A stretch of DNA of 64,000 nucleotides from Przewalskia tangutica (Eukaryota > Streptophyta > Magnoliopsida > Solanales > Solanaceae): NCBI GenBank assembly GCA_029844215.1, contig CM056726.1:32853001-32917000 (forward strand), read 5' to 3'. Position numbers and translations under genes: made by a program. Position 1 is the stretch's first letter. Each line of letters begins with the position of its first letter. Below are positions 1 to 10,637 of this stretch, one piece after another. The notes below the pieces were generated by a model. That model worked only from the letters and a program-made list of their open reading frames with translations. It made no database searches and was not told the origin of the DNA.

Positions 1-619
1 AACATACACAGTGAATGCAAAAATATATTTATGTATTACCAAGAGTAAAGTGCAAATAATCAACCGACTTATGTACCATCTTCTTCTACTTCACTGCAAC
101 CTAATAAAAGACATGTTGTTTCTGCTTCTAGTAATCAAGACCTTAGAAATAGAATGTATAGTGGTTCAAGTTATTCACAAATTAGCGAGTTTGATGTTTA
201 TGTTTTGCAGGGTGTTGAACCGTACAAATCAATTGTCAATGAAGATGGACGTGAAGACTTGTTGAAATACTGGAGGGAGAATGAGAAGACATTTCCAACA
301 CTATCAAAGATGACCCGAGATGTGTTGAATATTCAATCGTCATCAATAACTTCTGAAAGCGCTTTTTCTGGTGAAAGATTTCAAATAGGAGAGCACATAA
401 ACTCATTGGCGGGAGACAACTTGGAATTTGCAGTTTTATTCAGATATTGGAGCAGAGCGTAGAAGGTGCAGTCAACCAGAGATCAATGAAGAAGAAGACT
501 ACAACTACAACAAAATCTTATCTGATGGAGCGAGAAACGACGTCGAACAATTTGACCAACAACTTCCAATTCCAACAGAAGATCCTCAAAATATTGTGAG
601 GAAATTAGAAAGAGTATGA
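1..619 (+). pseudogene. hAT-family transposase, C-terminal fragment
   Basis: This is the 3' end of a hAT (Ac/RICESLEEPER-like) transposase entering from the left edge. Frame 1 is open from 49 to 462 and ends with the hAT C-terminal dimerisation region: LLKYWRENEKTFPTLSKMTRDVL, then SSITSESAFSGERF and HINSLAGDNLE. The family pattern is YW..n...yP.Ls.mArDiL, SS..SE.aFS and R.sL. An in-frame stop lies at 46-48. Near 428-460 the reading moves to frame 2, where the typical acidic tail (IGAERRRCSQPEINEEED) runs to a stop at 617-619. A frameshift therefore separates the domain core from its tail. The catalytic core is outside the window. Known: this domain mediates transposase multimerisation. Inferred: the gene is dead. 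Confidence 0.85.
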
Positions 620-840
620 TTGAATATGTAATTTCTTCAATGTCAATTTTACTATGTGATTTGCAACTTTTGAACTACGATACAAAGTTGCAATTTTGAA
701 ATTGTATTACAAAAAAAAATTATATTTCTATTAAATAATATAAGAGGCACAAAAACATCATTGATATATTTTTATTTACTATCTTGTTTAATTATTCAAA
801 TGTTCTTTTTAAATAAGTATCTAAATTTTTTAATTAAAAT

Positions 841-1020
841 CACCCAAATCCCCATACCCGACCCGTCCCCCCAAAACGCGTCCCCTCTTCTGGCGGAATG
901 TGGGACTGGACATGATCTCTTTCCATCCCCCCTATCCCGGTCCGCCTGGCCCACCAAGTCCCGATCCCGACCACCCACCCCGTTCCCCCAAATCCGGTTC
1001 CGTCCCACTGACCACCCTTA
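841..1020. mobile_element. hAT 3' subterminal region and probable TIR end
   Basis: Downstream of the transposase tail is a strongly C-rich, G-poor stretch (cccgacccgtcccccc and similar runs). It ends at 1011-1020 in accaccctta, whose complement taagggtggt resembles hAT terminal inverted repeats of the TAGGGGTGG type. Subterminal strand asymmetry of this kind is common in plant hAT elements. The 8 bp after it (cggtaaag) would be the TSD, but the left end of the element is outside the window, so this cannot be checked. Confidence 0.55.
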
Positions 1021-1417
1021 CGGTAAAGTATGTAAACTTATTGGAAAAATACATATAGGACGGTGGTTAGCAATTTAGCATATTGCAATAGTACCAGGGA
1101 TGTTATTACGTGCAATAGCTGAAAATACCACGTAAGGATTATGGTGGGATGAATATATTGTTCAACTCTTAATTAGAAGTTTTGGATTTGAGTTCTGGAA
1201 ATAAAAAAAATCCTAATAAGGAACACTTTTCCTTTTAATGAACCTCACATGATGCGAATTTGAATTAATTGAGACCCCAAAGCACCATGTGGAGGTAAAC
1301 TACAAAAATTATATTGCTTTTACCCCTTTTTACCCTCTTGTGGTGGCAAGAATTCTATTACTAATTGTATTTGTTGGAAATTATTTCCCGAGAGAAATAG
1401 AAGGAAATAGGACATTA
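1021..1417. other. Unassigned spacer
   Basis: AT-rich DNA between the hAT end and the SINE. Short ORFs only, with no recognisable protein motif and no repeat structure that I can see. Confidence 0.6.
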
Positions 1418-1630
1418 ATTCACTCTACTTTTTTTTGTTCCCCACTCAATGTTCGGTATCTGTATTGGAGCTCCATCATATTCAGATTTACGTTGGGTAG
1501 AACCCATTTATGTGAGAAGCGCTCTGTATCAAGGATTTATATGCCAAGAACTCGAACCGAGACTTTTAATTAAAGGAGGAACAGTCTCATCCACTGCACC
1601 ACATCCTTTCGTGGTATCCATTCACTCTAC
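1418..1630 (-). mobile_element. tRNA-derived SINE with poly(A) tail and 11-bp TSD
   Basis: The minus-strand body is 1429-1619 (191 bp). It has a tRNA-like head with box A tggtgcagtgg (complement of 1591-1601) and box B ggttcgagttc (complement of 1548-1558), 32 bp apart. It ends in an A-run (the T-run at 1429-1436). Perfect 11-bp direct repeats attcactctac flank it at 1418-1428 and 1620-1630, the expected mark of target-primed insertion by LINE machinery. SINEs carry no protein and are transcribed by RNA polymerase III. The sequence resembles a dispersed repeat I associate with Solanaceae genomes; I cannot name the family. It looks complete and little degraded. Confidence 0.85.
1548..1601 (-). 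promoter_or_regulatory. Internal RNA polymerase III promoter (boxes A and B) of the SINE
   Basis: Box A TGGTGCAGTGG matches TRGYNNANNNGG. Box B GGTTCGAGTTC differs from GGTTCGANTCC only near its end. Order and spacing fit a type 2 pol III promoter. No tRNA cloverleaf closes around them, so this is not a tRNA gene. Confidence 0.75.
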
Positions 1631-2007
1631 CTTAGTTATGGTTACTAAAATATAGCTGAGGAACTATTATATTATCCTTTTTAGATGAATTGAGTATTTC
1701 ACAGTATAATTATTCCCTTCCTTAGGGGTGGAAAAAATAAGAGCTGAACTTGCTCGACCTACTCTTTATTTGCATCATCTTTGATCTAAAAGGCGATAAC
1801 TCAGTCATTACACATATACCTTTCACCTTAATAAGGATTACAACATAGTTAGTTGATTTTTATTTATAATAAAAATTAGTGTATCACACAAATTTGAGAT
1901 TGATTTACGCAAATGTCCTTTTTTGCCACCATTTAGATTTTGTTCGTATTTTTAAAAGTTATGCAAATATAATTCTTGAGACTGACAAAACATTAAAATG
2001 TCGTTTA
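1631..2007. other. Unassigned spacer left of the Sirevirus-type element
   Basis: AT-rich, non-coding DNA up to the 5-bp TSD of C1 (atgtc, 2008-2012). I see no feature in it. Confidence 0.6.
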
Positions 2008-2251
2008 ATGTCTGTTAAGAAGCTATGAAATAATAAAAACAAAATTGAAATAAAATCGAATGCCAATTCTGTTTACGAATGTCGCAAATTATGTCGTTTG
2101 ACACTAGTAACAACACTTTAGCAAAACAGAAAATTTTAAAGAGTAAATGCAGCGGAAATTTAAAGAACACAAATATTTTAAATTTTCATAGGTTATATAT
2201 ATAATATACTTATAATGATCAATGACCAAGTGTATTGTATATATATATATA

Positions 2252-2795
2252 TGTTACTGAGCCAGCCATGTGTATGGGCGCATGGCAACAGTAAAGTTCA
2301 AGGCGGGTCAGCCAAGAGGTCGGCTCTCTGGACGGACCGGCGATGCGGATTGTCGGTGGACCAGCATGCGATGTTGGTGATGTTCGATCAGCCTTGGGGC
2401 CAAACGGATTGGCCAGCCATGGGGTCGAAGTGTTCGGTCAGCCTTGGGGCTAAGTTGATCAAACCAGTCAGGTGTGGGGCGCCTGGCAACGGCGAAGTCA
2501 AAGTTGGTCAGCCATGGGACTGAATTGCAAGACGGTTCGGCGAGTTGGCGTCGGGCAGATTGGCGTGTTGAATGTCAGTCGTTGTTCTTGTAGCCTCCTG
2601 TACATTGGAGTCCTTTTGTATTATTTTGGTAATAATAAAAAGGTTGGGCTTTGCCCGTAAACATTGTGTTCCGTTTATCTTACTTGCTGCCTTAAAACGT
2701 TCTAAGTGTGGGGGACCGAGTTTTTGGAAGGCTGAAGTTGGCTGAAAAGCTGGCTGCCGTACAGGGTGAACTCGCGAAAAATCACCCCTGTAACA
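2252..2795. mobile_element. Solo-LTR-like insert in the C1 3' LTR
   Basis: This 544-bp block is absent from the sister LTR at the matching (TA)n site. It begins TGTTAC and ends GTAACA, a perfect 6-bp inverted terminus typical of LTRs. Inside are imperfect direct repeats around ggtcagccatggggtcg and gtcagccttggggc, and an aataaa at 2635-2640. No clear 5-bp TSD can be read because the target is a TA microsatellite. The most likely reading is a solo LTR of an unrelated family; orientation is uncertain. Confidence 0.6.
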
Positions 2796-3121
2796 ATTGG
2801 TATATATATATATATATTATATAAAACTATACAAATTCCTTTCTTTACAAATTTACAAGATAAAATGGAAAGAAATTAAAAGTTGAAGTCGCAGATGACT
2901 TTTGTCTGAAAAATCTAACTAAGTAGATATAGACAAACTCTCATTACAATTGCTCCATACAAAACTAATCTAGAATCTAAACAACAATTGTAATGTTGGA
3001 TAGAATGTTGTCGACACACTCAGGCAACACTGGTGATCCAGATTTCTGAAATGAAATCCCGAGAGCTCTGTTGGTATTTTACTTTCTAGTTCTGGATATC
3101 AATTTACTGTAGAAGCCTCTC

Positions 3122-3129
3122 TATTTATA
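3122..3129 (-). promoter_or_regulatory. TATA box of the C1 LTR
   Basis: CTACTATAAATAGAG on the minus strand is a good plant TATA box. It survives only in the 3' LTR; the matching part of the 5' LTR is deleted. Confidence 0.65.
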
Positions 3130-3485
3130 GTAGAGATTCTTCCTTGAAAAGCTCATCGATCGGTTGTGGAGGTTGAGGGAAAGGTGGACAGCTAATAGGC
3201 TTGGTTGGAGACGATCAAGGAGCCAAAACCACTAACAACTTTGACTTGTTCCTCACGAAAAGCAGCAGTCTTGACTCGTTCTTCACACGTGTTTACCAAC
3301 TCCTTTTTACCTTGTCAAGTCATATTTACTACATAGAAAACATTACGTGAAGTAAGGCAAAATCAGTTATGAAAATGTTGGTCCGAATGTTGTGCAACAT
3401 TTGTCCCAACATACTTACATATTCATATAAATACTTTAGGAGATATGTTTGGTCAAATATCACCACACCAAATCCAACATTAGCA

Positions 3486-3512
3486 ATCACCCCTTTTTTT
3501 TCCTTTCTTCAC
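3486..3512 (-). promoter_or_regulatory. Polypurine tract of C1
   Basis: Next to the 3' LTR the minus strand reads AAGAAAGGAAAAAAAAGGGG followed by TGAT. This is a long purine run in the right place to prime plus-strand DNA synthesis during reverse transcription. Confidence 0.75.
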
Positions 3513-3892
3513 AAAACTCATTAAAATGTAAGGTTGACTTTGGATGTTGTCACAAATATAGTCCAACATCTGTGATCAACAATTTCAAAGTCATGCTCTC
3601 TTTTAACCTATGATGGCATACAAGCAAACATGTGTATACCGATTCATAGGATTAGAAAAGAAAAAGAAAACAAATATGAGCACACATATCATCCAATATA
3701 TACAAACACAAATAGAAAAAACCATTGTCAAAAAATATCTACATCAATCCATCAAACCATTGAACAAACATTTACAGCTCAGGTTCAGCGACATCATTCA
3801 GCTTCCTCCTTACTCATCATACAAAAGCAGCAGCTTCCAGCAACTTTCTACCCCTGCATAATAACGTCAACTTCTTCTGCAACATAGCAACT

Positions 3893-4087
3893 TTAGCTTT
3901 CTCTTCCTCTCCCTGCATCAGCATCTCTCCCTACATCAGCATCATCTCCCCCATTTTGTGAAGAAAGTAGCTTCATGAAATGGTCTCTAGTTTGTATCAG
4001 GGCATTTCTTGCAGCATCAACCTCAGAAATATGTTGGTTGATATTTCCAATTTAATCCACAAGCCATTATGTAGACAATTACACTGT
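3893..4087 (-). pseudogene. C1 env-like ORF, C-terminal fragment
   Basis: The minus-strand frame reads ISEVDAARNALIQTRDHFMK, then LLSSQNGGDDADVGRDADAG and a short basic end before the stop at 3893-3895. This is a helix-forming stretch followed by an acidic Asp/Gly-rich tail. It sits between the env-like core (7909-8807, displaced by the solo LTR) and the purine tract, so I read it as the end of the same ORF. I recognise no specific domain. Confidence 0.5.
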
Positions 4088-4295
4088 TGTTTGGTGTATT
4101 TTGTATACATTTTTGAGTCATTTTAGTTAGTATTTTTCCCATTTTCGTTTAAATAAGTGTCGTGTTAGGATCGTTTTCTTTCTTTTGAGTCACAGCGGTT
4201 TAAAAAAGGCAAAATGGCGAAAATGAGCAAAAATTGGGCATAAAAGGAGGGTCCCGAGGCAAAAAGGTCGAAAATTGGAGATTCGGACGAACGCA

Positions 4296-4400
4296 AGCGG
4301 CGTTGTGGCGCCATTCAGCATGACCACGACGCCATTTAATCAGAGAGCCCGCAGGAGTTTCAGCGCCGTGGCGCCGGAATGAAGGGTCGCGACGCCAAGG
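4296..4400 (+). promoter_or_regulatory. GC-rich palindromic module in U3 of the gypsy solo LTR
   Basis: This holds gcgccgtggcgc (4363-4374) preceded by gagttt, plus partial copies (gcgccattc, gacgcc, gcgacgcc). It lies about 70-175 bp upstream of the TATTTAAG box. The centre reads CCGTGG instead of CCGCGG, one transition. It is the same module as in the Tekay-like and Athila LTRs. Confidence 0.6.
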
Positions 4401-4599
4401 CGGGATTTTCCAGATCCGAACTGAAATTGGCCAGGGGCAGAAGGGTCCAGGGCACACGATTTTTGCGGCATATTTAAGCCCTTGGGACAGATTTTGGAGA
4501 GGGACTTTGGAATGGACAACATATCACAACCTTGGAGGCTACAAGATTGGAGACCTAGTTGTTATACCCCGTGGTTAGGGCCGGGACCTCGTTCAGGGG

Positions 4600-4765
4600 T
4601 CTCAGCGCCGCGGCGCCAAGGCGGGTAATTGTAGGGCCGCGGCGCCGGAAAACCTGAGGTCGGAAGTTTCAGCGCCGCGCGCCGGAAGCGTGGCGCGGAA
4701 GATCCGAGGGTTCGCAGAGTTGCGCGCCATGGCGCCGGAATAAGCGCGCGCCGAGGCGGAAATCA
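4600..4765 (+). promoter_or_regulatory. GC-rich palindromic module in the Tekay-like LTR
   Basis: A 12-bp palindrome gcgccgcggcgc (4605-4616) is followed by ggccgcggcgcc (about 4634), then gaagtttcagcgccgcg (about 4663-4679) and decayed copies such as gcgcgccatggcgcc. Spacing between palindromes is about 30-40 bp, as in the Athila LTR. Confidence 0.65.
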
Positions 4766-6159
4766 GCGAAAAACTTAGGAAAAGTCGATTTTTATTTTGA
4801 AAGGGCTGAGTGGGGACAAGTGTCCCCATCTGATTTTTACATGCAATATATTGACCAAGTCTTAAAGACTTGGTCATTTGTCATCTCTCTCTTCGAAAAA
4901 CCTCTTCCTTCTCTCTAAATATTTCAAGCTCCTCCTTCTCTCTAAAAATCCAAGAGGATTGTAGCCTTAAGAAAAATCTGAAAAATTATAAGACAAGAAG
5001 GAAGCTTGTGGCTAGCTTGTGAAGGTGGTGGTGGTGGTATTCTTGGTAGAAAGGCTAGCAAATTGTTGGATAAAATTTGGCTAAAGCTCTAAGGTAATGA
5101 GTCTTCCTCTATTATTAGTTTATAGAGTTGCATGTTATGAAGAAGATACTTATGGTGGTAAATAATGTTCTTAGAGTCATTGCATGCTAGAAATGTGGGT
5201 TGAATATGAAGGATTTGGCTAAAGAAATATTATGAGCATGTTGTAGCCTAAAAACCACCTTAGAATTGTTAAGTGTACTATTATAACTTATGGGGCAGAA
5301 TTTTACACACCCAAGATTAGGTGTAATCCCTTTGTGTTGGTTTGGTTGTTGGGCCTTAATAAGGCGTTTGAATGTTGAAAAATCGGCCTTTGAAAAGGTG
5401 GCAAAGTGAGTAGAAACAAAGGAAATGCTGCCCAATTTTCCTTAGGAATTGATAACTTGAATTTGGAATTTCTACATTGGAATTAGAGGTTAATAAACAC
5501 ACTATGGTTATTATAGGTTGACATATTACTTGCGGTAGTTGGACTTAGCAAGTGGATTGACCAAGGAGGTATGTAGAGCTTTCCTATCTCTTGAGCATGA
5601 GTAGTTGTATCTATGTAGTACGGTATACGTACAAGATTTGATAATCTACACTTGTTTTAAAGTATATGATGCTTGTTTCATTTCAAAAGTATAAGTCCTT
5701 TGGATTTAAGGAAAATGTATTTGACAAAGGTATAACGCTAATATAATGACTTTATGGGAAGTTGGTTATATTAGTTTTTGGAAAGGTTCACAAAGAATGG
5801 TTTACTCTAACTAAAACAAGTACGGGTAAAGGATTTGAAACTATGGAAGGTGGATTGATTTTTAGGCATTGGTTGCCTAAGGTTTTAAAGGAAATGAAGT
5901 CACTTGATTTAGAAGCCTATTATATTTCTAAAAGGAAATGTGACTTGTTTTGAAAAGAAATTGTAACTTGATACTATGGTGATTAGTATCTTGGAATCTT
6001 TGTATAAAAAGAGTTTTTCTTAAAAAGTTAGAAGTACATGGTACTTGGGTTGAATTCCCGAATTTTCTATTAAAAGACATGTTAGTGCCTTAGGATACTA
6101 AAATGAGAGGATATATTAATAATGTTAATAAGAAGTTAGGGGATTTCTTAACTTGCTTA

Positions 6160-6520
6160 TGATATGATAGGCCGGTAGTGCTTATGTATGATATGATAGG
6201 CCGGTAGTGCTTATGTTAGGTATGATAGTCGGATGAGCTATGTTATATATTTGTATTATTACGGGGTAAACCCCGGGTTATTATCTATGCCATGGATTTG
6301 CTACCCATGATGTGAGTGCGGCGCTTGCACTCATGCGGATCCGGACCACAGGATCCATGCGGGTGAAATAGTCCCATGCGAGTACGGCGATGGTACTCAT
6401 GCGGATCCACAGGATCCATGCGGGTGAAATAGTCCCATGCGGGTGAAATAGTCCCATGACGAGGCGGATGACCTCATGCGGGTCCACAGGACCCATGCGG
6501 GTGAAATAGTCCCAGGAGTA
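6160..6520. repeat. Short tandem repeats inside the Tekay-like LTR
   Basis: Two adjacent copies of gataggccggtagtgcttat (about 6167-6214) are followed by three to four imperfect units built on atgcgggtgaaatagtccca and catgcggatccacagg (6330-6515). Confidence 0.75.
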
Positions 6521-7908
6521 GGGCTCGCGATCTACTGCAGGCGAGGTACCTGTTTTGATCGTGAGCCTCCTATTTTTATGCTATAAGTTTTATACTTGTT
6601 ACTCTCATTGTTAGTAAGGCACGGTCAAGGAAATTGATTTTTATCTATGACTCGGCTTATCTTTGACTTGTGATATTACTACGATATTTTCGATTTTACA
6701 TACTTGGTACGTTGTGTCACGACCCCCTTCTCGGGGCTGCGTTCAATCTGCAGTAAGGGAAGCGGTGGTAGATCCTCATTCCTAGGATCTCTTACTCAGG
6801 TGTCAGGAGCTCCATTTCTTCGGATCTCGACTTTTGGTATGGTTCTCCCCGGTGTTGTGATATTTTGTACATTCAGGGGCATGACGGGGCCCTGTCCCGT
6901 CATAGTGTTACTTATTCTTAGAGGCCTGTAGTCTTGTCATAACTTGGGTTGTTTAAGGATATAGCTGTTCAATTTGATGTACTTTTGGGATAGCCATTTT
7001 GGGCTAGACTATTTATACCATTATGGTTGTTTTATTTTGAGTTTATATTCCGCTGGTTTTCTCTGATGTTGTGTCACAAGGGTGCCCGGGTCAAGGCACC
7101 GGTCACGGATCCGGGGTCGGGTCGTGACACTAGTTCTAAGTATTTTCTTTTCTTTTCTTTATTTCAATTCAGTTCATGTTTGGATTTGTATTAGTTCTTA
7201 GCATGTCTATGGCTAGGAGCTAAACACTTTATTAGGGCTTTTCTATTGAATCGATTGAAACTCTTTTATGAGTTAATGCATTAGTTTGGTTTCTTCTTCA
7301 CTTGATTAATATTTATTCAATATTGGTATGAATGTTTGATAGTTAACTGATCACTAATTATCATAATCTATATGATTTCGAATCAAGAACCGAGAGGAGA
7401 GATTTGGATATGCTGTAATTGAATAGACATATGTTAAAATCGCGGACGAAAGTACCCCGATACTTGTATAGCATTATAGGTTATTGTTCTTAATCCTCCT
7501 ATGTGGTAAAACCTATCATAGAAATATAGAAGGTTACTGCAATGGGGTTGAGTGATTATATATCCTAACTGGAATATAAAACAGTCTAGTTAACCTGCTA
7601 TCTTAACGTAGAAGAAGAAGTCATTCTTGTTGCATTAAGGATTGAAAAGAGTGGATTGTCGAGGATATTGGAAGCCCTATTTCCATCATAACTGATTAAA
7701 CCAAAGTAATTTAGTTTAATTCTTGCAATTACTCTAGTAGTGTTAGACAAAAACCCAAATCAACCATCGTTTGCCAAATAGATAACCTAGAATAGATGTT
7801 CGGTAATTAGAAATCAGTCTCTATGGACGATATTCGGTCTTACCAGACTATTTTACTTGTAACAATACGTACACTTGCGTGAGCAATTGGAAATCGACTA
7901 ACAACTGT

Positions 7909-8807
7909 CCTGGACCAGTGTTGCACAGAATGTTGGTGACATTTGTGGCAATATTTTCACCTTCAGCTTCCTTCTTCCTGGGTAAATCGATGACTCTGTC
8001 CTTGCTCTTCAAATTTTTTTAGTTCACCGTGTAAAGCTCAGGAGCCTTCCCTAAAGTATTTTCTCTCTTAGGCTCAAAGTCTTGGTTAATACTTTGTATA
8101 TCAGAGAGGGAAAATGAAGGATTGAAGTTGATTATTTTTCAGCCAAGTTGGCAATTTGATAAAATATCATTTTCTCAAATCAACTTTCAAACCTTTCACA
8201 ATTTTATACAACAATGTGGCTTGTTAAGATGTTATAATTGACCCATTCATTGAATAGAGATAATTGTGAATAGCAATTTTATGGAGGGTGGAAAATAGGG
8301 TTGTTAGTTTGGAGGTTGGGTATCTAGGGATCCACTTCTTCATTATACCTCCAATGAGGTATTCAATTACCTCATCCCTATTGTCTATCACATGTTCTGC
8401 TTCTCTAACATTATCTTCAGCATTTTGGTCAATATATCGATTTATGATAGCAAGCATAAAAAGATATACCTTGTTATAGAGATATACCTTCCCAAATTTA
8501 TTTGAGGAGGTATCCTATATAGTAGAGCTTAAATTAGCATAAAACATCCTTACTATCTCATCAACATATGGTTTTTTTTCAGTGACATAACTAAGAAGAT
8601 GTATGTCATTTAAGAATTCTACCAAACCATATTCAGTACATAGATGAATATCTAACACTCTCTCAGGCCTAATTACTCTAGTATTGTAATAATCCAATAT
8701 ATCATGGTTATCTTTAGAATATAATTATTCTGAGAAAGCAGATACCTCAATGTCTGAACTAATGGATTTGGTACTGTTGGAGGATGTTGTGGCATGTGTC
8801 TCAAGGG
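7909..8807 (-). pseudogene. C1 env-like ORF, central part (plant transposon protein-like domain)
   Basis: On the minus strand, entering from the Tat/Ogre-like insertion, the frame reads a serine-rich stretch, then NTRVIRPERVLDIHLCTEYG, then KKPYVDEIVRMFYANLS and a stop, then EVIEYLIGGIMKKW. The elements ERxl, lv.FYANL and a later IGGIMKKW-like segment fit the so-called putative plant transposon protein domain in env-like and accessory ORFs of plant retroelements. Stops lie near 8730 and 8515. The upstream half is at 18455-18992, beyond the 9.6 kb insert; the C-terminus is at 3893-4087. Function in the family is unknown; an envelope role is only proposed. Confidence 0.6.
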
Positions 8808-9862
8808 GAAAGTGTCGCGCCCGTTTTGACCTCGGGGTCTGAACGGTATCCGCAACATTGCTCTTTGGCGCGGTTCCCTGGATGGAGCAATAATGCTGAT
8901 TTTGAGGAGTCGCCACCTAATTATTTAAGTGAATTAGGACACTTGATTTATTGCAATAAAAATACTGCAATTAATCTCCATTTAATGGTCTGCGAAATTA
9001 ATGAGATTCTGAATCAGGGTTCTTTATTATCCTAAAGGGAAGGGGTTAGACATCCTTTAAGATCCGCTAACTTGCGGTTATTCGTTCAAACCTAGGTTAA
9101 TTATTTATTGCCTTTTTATTCTACCTATTCTAAGCATTTTTCATAATTTATAATTAAAATAAAGTGCAATACAAAATAATAAAACTAAAATTAAATGCGA
9201 CATAAAATAAAACTTCGGGACATCTTTTAGTCTTTTTTAGGCCTTCTGCACAAGATGATCTCCGGATACCTGCATAAACACTTAGTAAAAGTGTTAGTAC
9301 TAGAATAAATAATTTTAAAGCAATGACAGGAATTTAATAAGTAAAGCCAAAAAATAAATAAATCTGTCTTTTGCACAGAGGAGGCCTTGGAAATCAGACG
9401 GAGATTCATTCCTCGACCAATATTGTTAAAAGCAATAAAATAAATAAAACCTTCAGATCCGCGCCAAAACAGTAATAGTTTTAAACACGGAGGGCTCAGA
9501 TATATATAAAAATAAAGTGGGACATCCTAAACAAGTGCGGTTGCGAGAATTCGCCCGGCCAACGCATGTTGGTTATCCTGTGTAAGTAGAAGAAATCATC
9601 AACGCCCAGAAATCTTCATTTATTTTATTTTCCGTCTTTGCAACTGTGGAGGCCTCAAAAATCGACGGATAACTTTTTCATTGGCCAGATGTAGTATCTT
9701 GTTCAAAATCAGCAAAATACCCAATATTCAAATGTAGCAATTTGTTCAAAATCAATTTAATAAAAGAAGCAGTAGCAGCAAATAGTTCAGCAAGATATAA
9801 ATGAAGCAGCAGCAGCAAACAGTTCGTCGGAGCAGCATAAATTCGCCGGAAAGTTCAGAACA

Positions 9863-10129
9863 TCGCCGGAGTTTTCTTTCAAACTCCGGCAGGTAGCCAA
9901 AAACCAGAAAAATATGTCCAAAAGCGATGCTTGATGGCAAAATATCACCGATAAACTAAATCACGGAGTTTAAAACTCCGCCAAAATACTAAAATGGTGC
10001 AAAATCATTGACAAACAAAGCAAACCGAACATCGTCGGAGTTTTGAAAACTCCAGAAATCAGTCCGACAACCAACAACAGAAACCAAAAATTAAACCAAC
10101 AGGGGTCGCCGGAGTTTAAAACTCCGGCG
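9863..10129 (-). repeat. CCGGAGTTT hairpin series in the 3' LTR
   Basis: Inverted repeats lie at 9863-9890 (cgccggagttt / aaactccggc), 9963-9982 and 10107-10129 (a 23-nt near-perfect palindrome). One more is half deleted at 10031-10060. The matching series in the other LTR is at 17155-17451. With the TATA box near 10612 on the minus strand, these would lie about 450-750 nt into the transcript. Confidence 0.7.
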
Positions 10130-10606
10130 AGATACAAAATTTCCAAATCAGTCCAACCAAACCACAATATGTAATAACAATAAAAAAATAAACCAACAGC
10201 GTCTCCGCGATCGCGGTGGTCGGCTCGGCGGCGAGACGACAAAAGGGGATACAGGGTATGGGGAGTTCAACGAGAGCAGGTGAGGTCGACGGGTGCAAGG
10301 CAGTAGCGGTGTGGGTCGGTGACAGTGAGTGTTGAGTGCGCTGTGATGCAATGATGGTGGTTTCGCCGGTGGTGGGTGACGGGAGCAGGGGTGTGGGAAA
10401 ACAGTGGGTTCGCCGGTTGTTCGGCGATGGTGGTGGAGGGGATCATGGAGAGGGCGACGGGAGAGAGGGGTGTGGGCTGGGCTGATAAGGGCGGCGAAGG
10501 GAGAGAGGGTGAGGGGCTGTTGTGTGTGTGCGTGTGTGAGAGAGCAGTGGGGGTGAGGAATGTCAAGTGCGGCTGAAGGGGGGAGTTAGGGATGAGGGAG
10601 TTGTTT

Positions 10607-10637
10607 ATTATATATGGTAGGTTTTTTAGGGTTTGGT
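10607..10637 (-). promoter_or_regulatory. TATA box and adjacent telo-box in the Tat/Ogre-like LTR
   Basis: The minus strand reads AAACCCTAA (complement of 10626-10634), then CCTACCATATATAATAAAC. AAACCCTAA is the plant telo-box found near many translation-related promoters. A CT-rich leader follows. The same arrangement is in the sister LTR near 17915-17945. Confidence 0.5.

Larger units (their letters stand above)
2013..3485 (-). repeat. C1 3' LTR (contains the insert 2252-2795)
   Basis: It begins TGTTAAGAAGC on the plus strand and ends CATTAGCA. It aligns with 24941-25456 plus 34079-34167. It is the more complete of the two LTRs: it keeps about 300 bp (2901-3200) that the 5' LTR lacks, including a TATAAATA box (complement of 3122-3129). 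Confidence 0.88.
4555..7134 (+). mobile_element. Tekay/Del-like solo LTR (4560-7129), TSD ctagt
   Basis: This 2,570-bp block begins TGTTATACCCCGTGG and ends GGGTCGGGTCGTGACA. It is flanked by perfect 5-bp repeats ctagt (4555-4559, 7130-7134) and sits inside another LTR. The termini resemble long LTRs of the Tekay/Del chromovirus lineage. That assignment rests on the ends only, since no coding region is present. The absence of internal sequence indicates a solo LTR. Inside are the GC module (4600-4765) and a minisatellite (6290-6520). Confidence 0.8.
4083..7908 (+). mobile_element. Ty3/gypsy solo LTR (4088-7903) with TSD actgt, carrying a nested solo LTR
   Basis: It starts TGTTTGGTGTATTTTG and ends CGACTAACA. 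Perfect 5-bp TSDs actgt lie at 4083-4087 and 7904-7908. It aligns along its length with the LTR at 62763-63980, where a PBS follows, which fixes the plus orientation. Without the nested insert it is about 1.24 kb, against 1.22 kb for that relative. With one LTR, a TSD and no internal region, it is the product of LTR-LTR recombination. A TATTTAAG box lies at 4471-4478. Confidence 0.9.

Noticed and set aside
1548..1601. Stand-alone tRNA gene
   Set aside because: Boxes A and B fit, but there is no cloverleaf, and TSDs plus an A-tail show a SINE.
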